DNA of 41,698 nt from Echinostoma caproni (Eukaryota > Platyhelminthes > Trematoda > Plagiorchiida > Echinostomatidae): assembly GCA_900618425.1 (NCBI GenBank), contig UZAN01041044.1:3533-45230 (forward strand), in the 5' to 3' direction. The position numbers and the translations under genes were made by a program. Under the pieces are notes generated by a model. The model ran no database searches and was not told where the DNA came from. It worked only from the letters and a program-made list of their open reading frames with translations. Shown here piece after piece: positions 22,572-33,913 of the stretch (position 1 is the stretch's first letter; the number at the start of each line of letters is the position of its first letter).

Positions 22572-23149
22572 TAGGCTGAAGACTCTGAATGACATAATCC
22601 TCTTGAAACCAGTTCTCGAAAGACATATATGAGTTATGCTGTGACGTTGCACGTGTGTGCATATTCGTCTCGTAAGTTCAGTACGCAGTTAGTCATGTGC
22701 ATCCAGGTATTTTGGACAAACGCTTTCGGCAATCGATAATCGAAGAACCTTTTTGTAATGTCCTCCTGCTGCCTGAGTGCTAGTCACTATTCAATCTTGC
22801 AGTGATCTCTGACAGCATCATGAGATCGATTGTCGATATATCATTGAAATCAGTTTTGTTTCAACTGAACCGACAACTCGGCAATGGCCAACATAGATGG
22901 GTGTACCATTGAAGATGTATTCCGTTGAAATTGCACATGTTTTCTAGCCATTTCGTGAGAAGGAAACAACAGAGCAATCAGCTCTAATCAGGAGTATTTA
23001 AAATTCAGTACATTGCCATTTAAATTGCTCACCATCATCGGCTAAATCAAAGCAAAGGAATCAATGGGCAATTGATATTTTACTAATAGAGTTTGAAGTA
23101 AAATAATTTTTAGGCGGCTGATACAAAACAGGTTGTAAAACAGCGTTTT

Positions 23150-23870
23150 CTTAGCACGTTATTAAATTTTGATAACAATCATTTATCCAGGGTGACCTCT
23201 GTCAAATATCTTGATGTAACCATAGATAGCAATCTTCAATGGTCAACCCACATCCACCACTGCATTGGTAAACTGTAGCGCCTTTAATTTCAAATGCGAA
23301 AGCTCAGGCAGTTTTGAGCATTTCAGTCAGTTATTTCTACCTTTGCTTATCAGTGTGTTTTCCCCATTTTACTCTACTGTTCACCGGTTATTTTTCCTGG
23401 TTTACTCAAACAGGATTTCAAAGTCTTACGTCGCGGTCTAACCATTATTAGTCGTGTCTCTTCCATTCCTGTAAATGAATTAGCTGTAAAGCTTTCAGAG
23501 TATCACGTAACTTCCTGCGTGAAATTTGTTGAAAGGATTCTCACAGATCCTGACCACCCATTGCATGCAGAACTGACATGTTGTCGTTCCCATCATTCAG
23601 CACGCTCCCAATTCCGCCAAATTTTATCTCGAAATAACGATTACCGCAATGCAACTATACCGTATCTTGCTCGTCTACTCATAAACAAAGAGCGGACAAT
23701 AAATGAACTTTGTCTTAAACGTGGATTATGAAATGTCTCCATGCCTGCGAAAACGTTTCTCCCCGTTGATTATGTACATTGTGACGATTAGTCTGTATGA
23801 CTTTTTGACTGAAATGTTACCTCCAGTGGTTGCAAAAATTATACGCAATACAATACAATATAACACAGAT
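23150..23870 (+). mobile_element. LINE B, 5'-truncated CR1/Jockey-like element
   Basis: This is only the 3' part of a LINE of the LINE A family. It starts at the RT thumb (SVKYLDVTIDSNLQWSTHI near 23200). It continues through a frame reading LLYCSPVIFPGLLKQDFKVL and RRGLTIISRVS, then to a clean tail frame, and ends in an AATAC-type tail (23845-23866: cgcaatacaatacaatataa). The 5' truncation and simple 3' tail are typical of target-primed reverse transcription. It is better preserved than LINE A, so it inserted later or decayed less. The host junction follows at about 23870. Confidence 0.85.
23519..23731 (+). pseudogene. LINE B ORF2 C-terminal tail
   Basis: An open frame of 70 codons ends with the natural C-terminus of the LINE protein. 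Readable blocks are KFVERILTDPDHPLHAEL, SARSQFRQILSR and ATIPYLARLLINKERTI. The frame continues upstream without stop into EYHVTSCV. LINE A shows the same blocks (RRSVVPYRARFLTNHE). It encodes no known catalytic domain; in this LINE family the region follows the RT. Confidence 0.75.
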
Positions 23871-24368
23871 TAGATAAAGTGTTTAACGTCTTTCCATAGG
23901 CGAGCACGAAGTCATCTACCAGAAACCAGTTGATATTTTCTGTGAGAATTTTATTCAGTCGTTTTCGGCAGTTTCGCAAGGTAAAAAAATACACGGAGGG
24001 ATTGTCCAGAAAATATACACAACAAGATTAGGTTCGACAGGTAGACGGTTCGGCCGTCGTCCGGGTCAGTACCACCGCCCAACCACCGGGGCCTTATGTG
24101 GTTCGCCACTCCAAGTTTCAGGTCTAGGTGTCCGGTTACTCTCTCATCTCAATATGAATACTACAACAAACAGGAATAATTCTCAAGCACACTCTCAATC
24201 GCTAACATTCGCGGTTTGAACCATAATATCAAGTCTGTACATCAGATTTATTTAGTCCACCTTCCCTCTTGCTGTATTTTTATCCAAAACACAACTTTCC
24301 GCTTCTACAGACAGCCACGCATCTTCAGCTACCCAATTATTCCCTTCAATATTCGTTCATCCCCCTAG

Positions 24369-24929
24369 ATGGTGTTTGTGCTTTTTCATCCATCATTCAA
24401 TTGTTTTTACCCCGTTCTCCCACTTAACTCTCACCAACCGCGAGTTCCAGACTCTGTGGCTGAAACTTCGGTTCCCTTCTTTCAATCACTATGTCTGCAC
24501 TGTGCACCGTTCCCAAATAGTAGTGAACCTTCACTTTTTGATGTTTTATCGGCAAACATAGATAGCATTGTTGAAGCAGAACCCAAAGCTCAGTTCACAA
24601 TTTTGGGTGATTTGAATATCCCTAACAGAGATTGGCTGTTATGCTGCTTAGGGACATCGCCCCTCGGAGGTGAAACAGAATCATTTGCTCTATTGAACAG
24701 CCTCCACAAACTGATTGGTTTCCTGACCCGTATCTCTGGTCCTGTTGGCAACCGCGCTCATATCCTCGATCTTATCCTCAAATTCAACCTACAATTATTT
24801 TCAAATGTCGCTGCGATTCCACTCCTAGGCTTGCAGGACCATTGTCTTACTTCAATCGCTACCCAAATTATATGTTTCGTTCCTCCCAATTCTAGACGCA
24901 CATTTTGGCGATATGATTCCACCGATTGA
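24369..24929 (+). pseudogene. LINE C endonuclease domain
   Basis: A 186-codon open frame holds most of the apurinic/apyrimidinic-type endonuclease that nicks the target DNA. Visible signatures are ILGDLNIPNRDW (24597-24632, the metal- and phosphate-contacting block, normally GDFN), TRISGPVGNRAHILDLIL (the N-x-LDLIL block) and GLQDHCL (the SDH catalytic box, here QDH). The Ser-to-Gln change beside the catalytic Asp-His pair and a frameshift after 24910 suggest decay. The N-terminal residues of the domain lie in other frames upstream. Confidence 0.8.
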
Positions 24930-25689
24930 TGCAGCTTTCGTACCTTTCTGGCTTCCTACCCCTGGAATGAATACTTTATCACCGACGTTTCCATCTCCGC
25001 TTCGAATTTATCCAAAGTTCTTTTGCAAGGCATGCAACGTTTTATTCATCGCTTCACTAAACCCGGCAAGCCTCCTTCCCCAGAATGGTTCAACTACGCC
25101 TGCTGTCGCGCTGTTCGTAACAAGAAATCAGCGTTCCACCGATGACGTCGGTCACGTTACCCCTGCTCCCGTCGATGATTCTTGTTAGCACGTCACAAAT
25201 GTACAACCATCATACAAAAGGCTAAAGCGTATTTGTGTTGAGCGCAAAGCAGCACAATTGGCGACCGCCCCCTCCGGAAGCTGGAGGTTCTAGTCACTAG
25301 CTAAGGCAGTCTCCCGTAACTTCTATTGCACTTACTTTCAACATGTTATTAAACGATCCGGTGACTTCGTATCCGACCTGTTGGAAAAAGCAGAAGTGTT
25401 TTCTTCTTATTTCGCTTCCAGTTCTACCCTTTTTGAACTGCCCATCCAACCCTACGGCAAACCATCTTTTCACACCGCTCATTTCCACCAGAAAAATACA
25501 TTAGATCCTCATGTTGGTTGACCCACACAAGACGCCTGGACCGGACGGGATTCCTCCCCTTGTCCTCAAAATGCGCGCTACAGAACTGGCTCCCCTCCGA
25601 AGGTGCTTATTCTGTCTGTCTCTTAATTCCAAGATAATCCCAACCCCATGGAAAATATCATAAATATTTCCCATCCCCAAATGCGGTGA

Positions 25690-26340
25690 CTACTCTGACC
25701 CAAACAAATACCGCCCTATCACTCTCACAACAGTCACTTCGAAGGTTGTGGAATCAGTTGATTAACTCCGCCACCACATGGAGCAGAACAAGATGCTTAG
25801 CGAGTGCCAGTAAGGTTTCTGATCACTTAAATCTACCGGTGATCTTCTGGCGCTGGTTTCGCATACATGGTCAGCGGCACTCAAGAACCATGGGGAAATC
25901 CATGCAGTGTCACTGAATATTTCGAAAGCTGTCGATCATGTCTGGCCCGCCGGTTTGCTGTCTAAACGACCCAAGTTTGGCTTTCCTGGACAGCGATCAA
26001 CCTCAATGACCGCAGCATCTCCGTCAGAGCAGATTGGGCCATGTCTCGTTCCATGCCTGTGAATACTCCCCAAAGTTTAAACTCGAACACTCTCTATCCC
26101 ACAGAATCATGCAATCTACTGGGTCTTTCCTTATCTTCTTCTCTGTCATGGTCACCTTATATTTATCTGCTTGGTTCCCGCGATGCGCGCAAAATTGATT
26201 TCTTCTTCCGCGCCAGACGTTTCTTCACCCCATTCACCTCCGCTCAGATTCGCCCTACACTTGAATACTGCAGCCATGTGTGGAGTGGAGCTTCTCCTAT
26301 CTCTCCTTCTCTTCTTGATCAGGTTCAACTATTTAGATGA
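25690..26340 (+). pseudogene. LINE C RT with catalytic segment deleted
   Basis: Homology continues across at least three frames: KYRPITLTTVTSKVVESV, then HHMEQNKMLSECQ, STGDLLALVSHTWSAALKNH and SLNISKAVDHVWPAGL. The last open frame, 26041-26340 (99 codons), starts at SMPVNTPQ and carries the thumb (FFRARRFFTPF, RPTLEYCSHVWSGASPI). The invariant YADD motif is absent because of the internal deletion, so this copy could not have been active after that event. Confidence 0.8.
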
Positions 26341-26397
26341 TGTTTGTTACTTCGCTCTCCGATCAGGTTCAATGATGTCACCTTCCTTCGCACACTG

Positions 26398-26710
26398 TCA
26401 AGACGAATGAAGCCCTTGAACCAATCGTTTTAGAACACGCACTGTCTTGGGTTTAATAAACGAAGGACGATCAGCTCGCTCAGGGCTAGTGTCCAAAGTT
26501 TGGCTGTCCTCAATTGAACGAGTGTGACGCGATGAAAAGGAACGTTTTCTCTGGTTCGATCCCGTGTGTCCGATGTCTACGAGATGATACACAATCGCCA
26601 CTGAGGTGCAACCCCTTTTTACTCTAACTTACACACATTATGGGTGGTGCTCCACAGAAAGCATGGAAACGCACGCCCGAACGTACTACCAACATAACAT
26701 GCTTCACAGA
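26398..26710 (-). mobile_element. Penelope-like element fragment (GIY-YIG end)
   Basis: Minus-strand remnant of the C-terminal GIY-YIG endonuclease of a PLE. Reading from 26710 down, CYVGST supplies the YIG-equivalent block. AIVYHLVDIGHTGSNQ (26601 on) follows, the fluke PLE pattern H-L-V-D-T-G-H. After it come a degraded stretch and KPKTVRVLKRLVQGLHSS near the C-terminus. At least one frameshift and one stop separate the blocks. Only the 3' end survives, consistent with 5' truncation. It abuts LINE C tail to tail. Confidence 0.65.
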
Positions 26711-26719
26711 CTCATCTGA

Positions 26720-28250
26720 CATAGCACTCCATCGTGGATGAGGTCAGTTTCCGCAGATTTTCCTTCACTTGCACTCATATCCCGATTTGGATTTGCCTGT
26801 GGAGAAAGTGGAACGTACAGCTATTATCAGTGACTTTATTAAGGAATTCTTGTGTAACTCCCCCTTAAACAGGATCATTATGAATAATTTCTGTAGGAGC
26901 GGGGTGTCAGAGACGACGCTTTACTTCCCACACAGATTGCGGATAAACACACAGATTGACTTACACTCTTGTTCTGTTAAAACAAAACAATTTATGGATT
27001 GATCGTGAAAATCTTCAAAATAGCAAAACGCAGCATTTTTCTGGCAGTTACACAAGATCACGGGATCTCAAATAAAACAGAATAACACCGGTCTAAGGAA
27101 CAAACAAACCAAGGAGGAGAATATCACAGCACCCAGGAATTTGAGGGAACGAATGTTTCTCTCGATAAAAATAAGTACAATGAATAATACTGAAATCCAC
27201 GGGACTTAGACACACGGATGATACGAACGTTTATGTGAACAATGTGAACAATGTTTGCTTACTCAACCGTTTATAATCTGAAGATGGAATAGATGAACAA
27301 ATGTGAACACGTGATAATATCAAGGCTTCAGTGATAACTATCTACAAACGCTATGCAGAAGAGGATTTCACAATCGTTTGTGAATGAATATATTGGAGAA
27401 AGAAACATTTCCACAATGAAATAAATTGATACACTGAGAGACCAATGTGAAACTGTCCAGCAGTTTTGTCCGAAACCCATGTTAAAGAACATCTAAGTGA
27501 AACATTGAGTTTGGAACGGCAACTCAAAAAATATGGCTAATGTTATTTATTTCCATGGAAATCATCAACAATGCTTTAGTGTCTGTGAGCAATCAAACTC
27601 ACAACTCCAAGACTTGATTGCTTTTCTGAATATCTGGTATGTTTCTGATTTAGTCCTCTAAACTACATCACGTGTGCATTCTTGCAATCCACCCACAGGA
27701 TCAGTAATACAGACATTGACAAGAGGTGGCCCTCTAAAACGAGGACAGTGGGAATACCTATACGAACGAACACCAGGTCAAATGTGCTAAATCCCTAAAT
27801 AACTACTCGTGTTCCTTGTCAATTTCCACTGTAAACCGAAGATACCGTAACGCCACAATAAAAAATGCCAGCTACTAAATGACTGAAGCACGTGTAGCCA
27901 ATACATGTTGTCAAGGAAAAATATAATTTTCTATGCAATGTAGCAGATCACGTAATTTTCTTATCCCTGCCAGTTTTTGGTCCACAATGCGTTATTGTGA
28001 ATTAGGTATCGCTTACACATTCAGCAAAACCCGGAACTTGAAACGTGTCATACCCGAAAGGCTTTCCCCTTCCTACTTAGATTCAACGGGTTGTGAACTT
28101 TTGGAAGCATCGTGACAGAAGAAATGAGCACTACGTTCAGAAACGTTGGCAACTCAAATGTTATAAGCGTCATCGGAGATAAGGAATCCAGGAGAAAAAT
28201 GTCCCGTTTCACACACCTAGCGATCCACGAGTTTGGAAATGCCGTATAGA
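26720..28250. other. No supported gene
   Basis: AT-rich. It includes a small duplication of atgtgaaca near 27233-27256 and open frames of 60-85 codons (26769-27002 plus, 27933-28115 plus, 28048-28305 minus) that I cannot assign. Confidence 0.4.
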
Positions 28251-28257
28251 TCGGTAA

Positions 28258-28320
28258 AAAAATACACTCTAAATGGGATCGGATGAGAATCGAACTTGAA
28301 CACACTTCTCTGGGTTAGAA
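28258..28320 (-). repeat. Dispersed repeat R3, copy 1
   Basis: On the minus strand it reads caagttcgattctcatcc and then tttagagtgtat, aligning with copies at 28529-28612 and 32088-32175. The string gttcgattctc is close to a Pol III B box, so the family may be tRNA-derived, although no A box is visible in this short piece. Confidence 0.5.
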
Positions 28321-28528
28321 CGATGACAACTTGCAGCAGTTTCTAAACACACTTTTAATATGGTTTTACGACTACGGAGGAGTAAAATCGGCCCAACTGA
28401 GTTCACTCACCAGGTTCCCGTTGAAACACTTGAAAGGACGAATGCATGTGACTAAGATAATAAAGAACAGATAATAGAATATTCTCTCACTTTCATCGTT
28501 TCATTTTGAAACAAATAAAACTGGTAGG

Positions 28529-28640
28529 CGAACACACTCTAACGAGGATTGGGATGAGAGCCGAGCTCGATTTGTGATTCACCAGCTGGCTTGATTCCTC
28601 GGGTGAAGTGACCACAACATGCCTGAGGATCGAACGGTTT
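28529..28640 (-). repeat. Dispersed repeat R3, copy 2
   Basis: Minus-strand text runs ggtcacttcacccgagg, ccagctggtgaatcacaaat, gagctcggctctcatccc, tcctcgttagagtgtg. It is the fullest copy. The first part resembles R1 (tggtcacttcac, gctggtga), the last part matches copies 1 and 3. It lies 200 bases from copy 1 in the same orientation. Confidence 0.55.
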
Positions 28641-29291
28641 GAACAAAACAAACCTAATATTAAGTGAAATGAGAAATCAAGTTGCATACATTGCTACGTT
28701 GGACAGTAGAATATCAAAGCTACCAAAATCAATTTACTATATTACATGCTCCCATGAACTGGGGATGTGCCAAACCAAAATTTTCGCTCCATCTATTCCT
28801 CTGCGACTTTGTACTAGTTGCCCAAAATGACGTTTTATGTTACAATCTGTTATTATAAACAAGTGTGGAGATCATCAACAGAAAGCATTGGTTTGTGGAT
28901 TGGTTATTCTATCTGATTTTGAGATACATATAATACACGCTTTCGAGAGGTAACAGTGTAAATTAAATAAGCTTTACTCACGCATATTCGTATCTGACGC
29001 GTGAAACCAGGAGTGAAATGCGTAATCAGGTTGATGGATACCGGATCATTGGAGATGGTACTCTCTTACCAAAATACACATAGTGAATTCAATTCATCTC
29101 TATGTTTTGTGTCTCGTCATAATTTTGTTAAACTGGAGAGACCGAGGCCACTCTGTGTAGTTGCAAATCGGTCGGTCGTGTCCGTTTTTTGCATCACAAG
29201 TAAGAATTTTAACGATGACCAGAATTACTACCTGACTGCTGAAGGTTCAAAAGAAACAAAGCTTCGCTTCTTCTCTTATCTGGCAAAATAT

Positions 29292-29294
<3 letters not shown>

Positions 29295-29326
<32 letters not shown>
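29295..29326. repeat. (AT)16 microsatellite
   Basis: Perfect AT dinucleotide run of 32 bases. It keeps an otherwise ordinary open frame (29001-29375 plus) open, which should not be read as a gene. Confidence 0.98.
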
Positions 29327-29329
<3 letters not shown>

Positions 29330-30421
29330 CACTTATTTTTCTAACGCTCATCACACGTCACGCTTATCAGAATAAAACAGTGTAATCGGCGATCAAATCC
29401 TAAGCACACCTCCTAAAAGGGTTGTGGGTTGATGAGTATTGAGGAGCAGTCGAATTGCGTTATTTGCACCTATTAATAGATCTGACACATTTGCACTTTG
29501 TTTGGCAGATTGCAGATTTATGTTGTGATTGTGAAAAGTTCAGTAGCTTCGATGTACAAAAGCGTAAGCAGCATCCTTTTCACAATCTCACCATAAGATG
29601 TGACAAAGCTGTAAAAGTTCTCTTCGAAAGCTTCACACCACTGTGTTTACATTTCTTCAACGCAATTTAAAACACCTTCAGAGCAGCACTCTATTTGCTA
29701 CAACTCGACTTTGAAGTTGTTTGTAAATTATTTCGTGGATACGCATGCAGCTCAAAATCGCAAAAATCTGCAAGGTTTATTTATGATTTATGATTCATTG
29801 ATGAGAAACCCCTTTCTACTGCATACCCTGGACAAAGAGATACAACGGATCAAATCACATGATCAACATCAATGAGACAAACAAAAGCTGTTTTGACAAG
29901 GCCGAAGAATTTAGCTTGACCATTTTCAACTGAATACTAATAAACGGTTCGTGTCGATTTCAAGATGAATTATGGAACACGGCATTTCGAACATACATTC
30001 GCGCGTTAGGAACTGATACTTTTGACAGATGAACTGAAGGATGAGTTTTCAAATTTTAACATTTTCCCGTTAAATGGAACTGCTATCACATACGGGAAAT
30101 TGAGCAGACAAAGGGATTCATTAGACGAAAGATGTGAGAGAGTGAAAAAGACCAATCACATTTGTGAATATACCGTTTTCCTGCAACCTATTCAAATTGC
30201 ATTTGGACATCAATCCTGATTCCTGTAAATGAAGCTCAGTTCAAACGATCCCGGAGCATTTGTAGCATTAAACGTTACTCTCAAAATAACAAATCATTCA
30301 TGCATTCATACTCAAAATTGAACTCACCTGCACTAACGGATCATGGGCCTTTGCAAATACAAACGTGCAAAGGAACAGGTTAGTTAGTTCTAGCAAAGAA
30401 GAACTGTAAAAACGGTTGATG

Positions 30422-30422
<1 letters not shown>

Positions 30423-30457
<35 letters not shown>
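30423..30457. repeat. (TA)17 microsatellite
   Basis: Perfect TA run of 35 bases, about 1.1 kb from the (AT)16 run. It also inflates a minus-strand open frame (30298-30657). Confidence 0.98.
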
Positions 30458-30460
<3 letters not shown>

Positions 30461-30524
30461 CACACATCTGAATCCAAACTGTGTGCCAAACATATCAAGG
30501 TACAATAATCTTTATGAAAAAGAA

Positions 30525-30765
30525 AAACGTTCCATGGTTCGCATGTGGCCCAGGGCAAGGCAGGCGGATTTTCTTCAGGAATCCACAACCTGAGCCGTTG
30601 GCTAGCGAAAGCCTGACCCGCAAGGCAGCGTGGTGGTGTGTGAAAACCGCAGTCCATTGTTAGCCGGCGTCCAGTTCACTGGATCATTCGCTCTTCAGAC
30701 GGGGTCAAACGTCCAAGGTGCCCAATACACCTCCATACCCAATTGAGCCGGTGACCATTGTCAAA
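30525..30765 (-). repeat. GC-rich segment, probable dispersed repeat
   Basis: About 240 bases are visibly richer in G and C than the flanks, with sharp edges. The minus strand reads FASQRLRLWIPEENPPALPW in one frame. I recall this kind of translated segment recurring in fluke gene models, which suggests a high-copy repeat rather than a gene, but no second copy lies in this window. Treat the identity as inference. Confidence 0.35.
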
Positions 30766-32023
30766 GCCGAAAAAATGTGGGTCGAAAACAACAAAGTGGG
30801 AGAAACAAATACGTCTTCCCGTTCACCATAAGGCGCTCAGATTTGACTCCTGATCCACCAGTCACCTCGTCAGTCGTGTTATCAACTAAGTGCCACCGGT
30901 TAAAACAACTTCAATGTGTTCAGAATGTGAAATGATAGGCGATTCAGGTTTGGTCGCATTTTTCATCTTACGCAAAGATTGAATTTGTGCTTCTGTCTGA
31001 GGTGATTTGATAAATCCGACCGCGATTATATATTTAGAGTAATTTATCTTTAGAGCTTCACAGATGCTTAAACGTGAAGGTAAACCAGGTACCAATTATT
31101 ACGAAGATAACATCCAAACAAATTTTCTGTTGTTGCTACGGCGGAAAACCCGTCAGTCAGTTTTAGACTCCCTCAAACTTCTAGAGGGGGTACAATAAAT
31201 CTTGTTCACGGACGCGGATAGTACTAACCGGCATGGATGATGAAGTTACGAACTGTCGTGATGTCTATGCAGTCCCATATAGGGACTATTGACTGAATCA
31301 GCGTTGCACGCCTGGTAATTTATTGCTCAACTATTTCACTAGTTGTATTTGTGCTTCGTTTGAGAGTTTAATCCAACTCATGGGTTTCGAATCAATACAT
31401 CTCTCCGAATGCCGCTTGCTGTTGTGTATAGCCCACATAAGCTCCTTTGAATTAGATTTACCTTTGGATTTACGGACCCCTCAAGCTCTTTGCAAAAAGA
31501 CGAATGGTCGTTAAGCTTTGTTTCTGTCATCACACCTCGTTGTTGCACTTGTATCGCATTTATAAACCGCTAAACATATGTCACCGTTTTTCGCACCGTC
31601 GGCAAGCTCAGTGTTATCTGTGCAAGTTTGTTGTCTGACACTGTCCTTATTTCTTGTTGGAAGAAAAATACAGGTTTTTTCCATTGGTTGAACGTTAGGA
31701 TGTTATGATTTATTGCTCACCCGATGTTGCACAGAGACCCATTGTTCAACAAGCAAAGTATTACCGAGATGATCTGCTAAATGAACTGATCTGCTCTGTC
31801 CTTCTAATCAGAGGGGGACACTTCATTCATTCAAGTAGAATGATGGTCTCTTTCATGAAATGATAACGGCTCACTCGCAGGTACAGTAGTCGTAACACTA
31901 CACGACCAATATTACTAATGACTGCTATGTTCCTAGGCTTCACACATTGTTTGCAAGACGATTGGTCCATTGCTGTGAGTCAAAAATTGTTTGCAGGATC
32001 AAAAAACGTTTCATTTGCAGTGA

Positions 32024-32049
32024 AAGCTTGATTTCAATAAATCAAGCTT
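32024..32049. repeat. Perfect hairpin
   Basis: Eleven-base arms aagcttgattt and aaatcaagctt around a 4-base loop (caat). It lies 40 bases upstream of R3 copy 3. It is not followed by a T run, so it does not look like a bacterial-type terminator. Confidence 0.6.
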
Positions 32050-32087
32050 CATCCGAATAAAAAGCCGTGAATGAGAGTAACGCAGGT

Positions 32088-32175
32088 CACAATTCTAACG
32101 AGGATCGGTGATGACAGCCCATTTCTGATTCCGCAATTCGGTTCGACTTCAACGCGTCAGTGTCCGTCAAGGTAA
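32088..32175 (-). repeat. Dispersed repeat R3, copy 3
   Basis: Minus-strand text contains gaatcagaaatgggctgtca, then tcctcgttagaattgtg, aligned with copy 2 (gaatcacaaatcgagctcgg, tcctcgttagagtgtg). It is more diverged, and the upstream half is only loosely similar. Confidence 0.45.
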
Positions 32176-33226
32176 CATCAGGCTAATTCACGATCCCTGA
32201 TCACGGGCAGACACATTTGCTTCATTGTGTTTTCATAAGTAAGTTAGAATAATTTGTTAATTGAAAGGGATTGAAGCCGTTCAAGTTCAACATATTACCG
32301 AATATTCATCGAAAACGGTTACACTATCAGTCTATTTGAACATAAAATTCCGGGGTAATTTTAAATTCCCGTTACTTCCATTCTTGGTTAGGTAATTTCC
32401 CCGTGAAGTGAATAGGTTCAGGCTAATGGCGAGAATTAAATTTATATCAATTGTCGTCCCATTTTTCAATTCCGTGTTTTTGTAATGAGCCAATGTTAAA
32501 CAACCTTCATCCCATGGAAAATCGAATAAATCATCGTTCTAGGAAATATACCAATTGGAGATTATGCTATGTTTGGTTAAGTTCGTCACAGACAACTTGG
32601 GTCCAGCACGGTCATTATTTATCACATTCAGATTGAAACACGAACTCACCTTGTCCGGTTAATACCTCGGATGCAGCGAACAGAAGGCGTGTACAGCCAG
32701 CGATTGGTAGGTACATTGTTTTGACAACCAGGAATATTGGTTTTCGAAACAGAAACCTTATTCACTCTGCTCTACAAGCACACAGCTGGTATTGCATGCT
32801 ACCAACAAAATCGACATGAATTTAGGGTCACCGTCAACTGCGTACGTTTGATATTTTTTTTAGCCAATCCCGTTTAATTTCAGCCTTCACCGGAAAGGCA
32901 TATGTTCGTTTCAACGCATCTGTCCTTGTTCGTATGTGTTCATGATCCGTGAAATTATCTATCAAACTTTGGTGATGAATTTCAGCACAGTGTGAAAAAA
33001 TAAATAGAAAAAGCGGTCTGAATGGAAATGTTTAGGCATAAATAACAAAATGTGAACGCCTGTTTTCGTCAAACAAACTCATTAATGAATCGAAAATCTC
33101 CAAATAAGATAAGGTTCCGTGTATAATCATAACGAAACTGTTATCAGTGTTCTTACGAAGACGTGTGTCACTTGATCAACCACAATATTTGACCATTTGC
33201 TTACTGGTGGTTGCTAAAATATTACT

Positions 33227-33913
33227 TTAAACATCTAATGATTCTTTTGTCATAGAATGAAATATAAAATTTATCTTATAGTTTTTTGTGAATTCCGACT
33301 GACTCCTGTGCGGCCACGTTGCGACGTTCAAACCATTGATACTGTTAACCACAAATTCGGTAGCGTGGAAGAAACACCCAGATAACCTCAGCTTTGCCAT
33401 TTGACTTGACAGAACAGTTTTGGAAGCAAATGTATTGTAGCGTTTACCAGCATGGAACGTTTGACTGATCGCAGTCGTCAACGTGTGACGAACTACCTCT
33501 GTCATACTGCTATAACTCCAAGAGGTGGTGTCCCGTCGGGGATGGTTGCTTAATGCAAAACTTAAAGTTGCGATATCAGTAATTTGGCATACATACAGAA
33601 AAAATTCTCATTGCAGCGTGTCATCACAATTCTCGGCAGCAAACAGGGTAATACATGAATGAATTTTTGATCGTGGAACGAAACCTCGAACCGCATTATT
33701 GAGCATACTATTCACATTAGTGAGTAGTATATCACAAGAATAAATATCAGCTTCATGTAAATTGGCTTCTTTTCTATTTCGAATAATTTTCCGAATGTTT
33801 CTGTCACTGTTATATACTGCTGATAGATCGATCCGCTTTGTTGCAAAATCCCGGCTTAAAAGCACTAATTTATTTTGTGGGCTGAATTTTCGATCACTGA
33901 ATGACGTTTCCTT
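33227..33913 (-). pseudogene. Two same-frame open stretches split by one TGA
   Basis: On the minus strand one frame is open for 101 codons (33913 to 33611), meets a single TGA (33610-33608), then is open again for 126 codons to TAA at 33229-33227. The first part includes RIDLSAVYNSDRNIRKII. The second includes an ATG at 33505 starting MTEVVRHTLTTAISQTFHAG. I recognise no domain. Options are a pseudogene with one nonsense change, two exons and a short intron, a selenocysteine codon (no SECIS element seen), or chance. Codon content is mixed and not visibly repetitive. Confidence 0.25.

Larger units (their letters stand above)
23885..26345 (+). mobile_element. LINE C, decayed Jockey/CR1-like element of a second family
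   Basis: This is a nearly full-length LINE. A GC-rich leader (24040-24150) lies inside a 111-codon open stretch (23885-24217). The endonuclease starts at SIANIRGLNHNIKSVH (24198) and runs to the end box near 24840 (LLGLQDHCL). The RT fingers read KYRPITLTT near 25705, then block A reads ISKAVDHVWPAGLLSK near 25921. A deletion has removed the segment that should hold the GVPQGS and YADD boxes: sequence jumps at about 26055 from PVNTPQ to the thumb (ESCNLLGLSLSSSLSWSPY). The element ends near 26345, where a minus-strand PLE fragment begins. Confidence 0.85.

Noticed and set aside
22029..22662. Open frames of 173-207 codons
   Set aside because: They consist almost entirely of the N run at 22139-22571.
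23900..23980. 81-base host exon with good splice signals (EHEVIYQKP...)
   Set aside because: The same frame continues open past the donor into the LINE C leader, and the unit is squeezed between two LINEs, so it is more simply LINE C sequence.
29001..29375. 124-codon plus-strand open frame
   Set aside because: The frame is extended through the (AT)16 repeat, has no recognisable domain and has no clear splice context.
30298..30657. 119-codon minus-strand open frame
   Set aside because: It spans the (TA)17 repeat and the suspected GC-rich repeat; it is likely an artefact of both.
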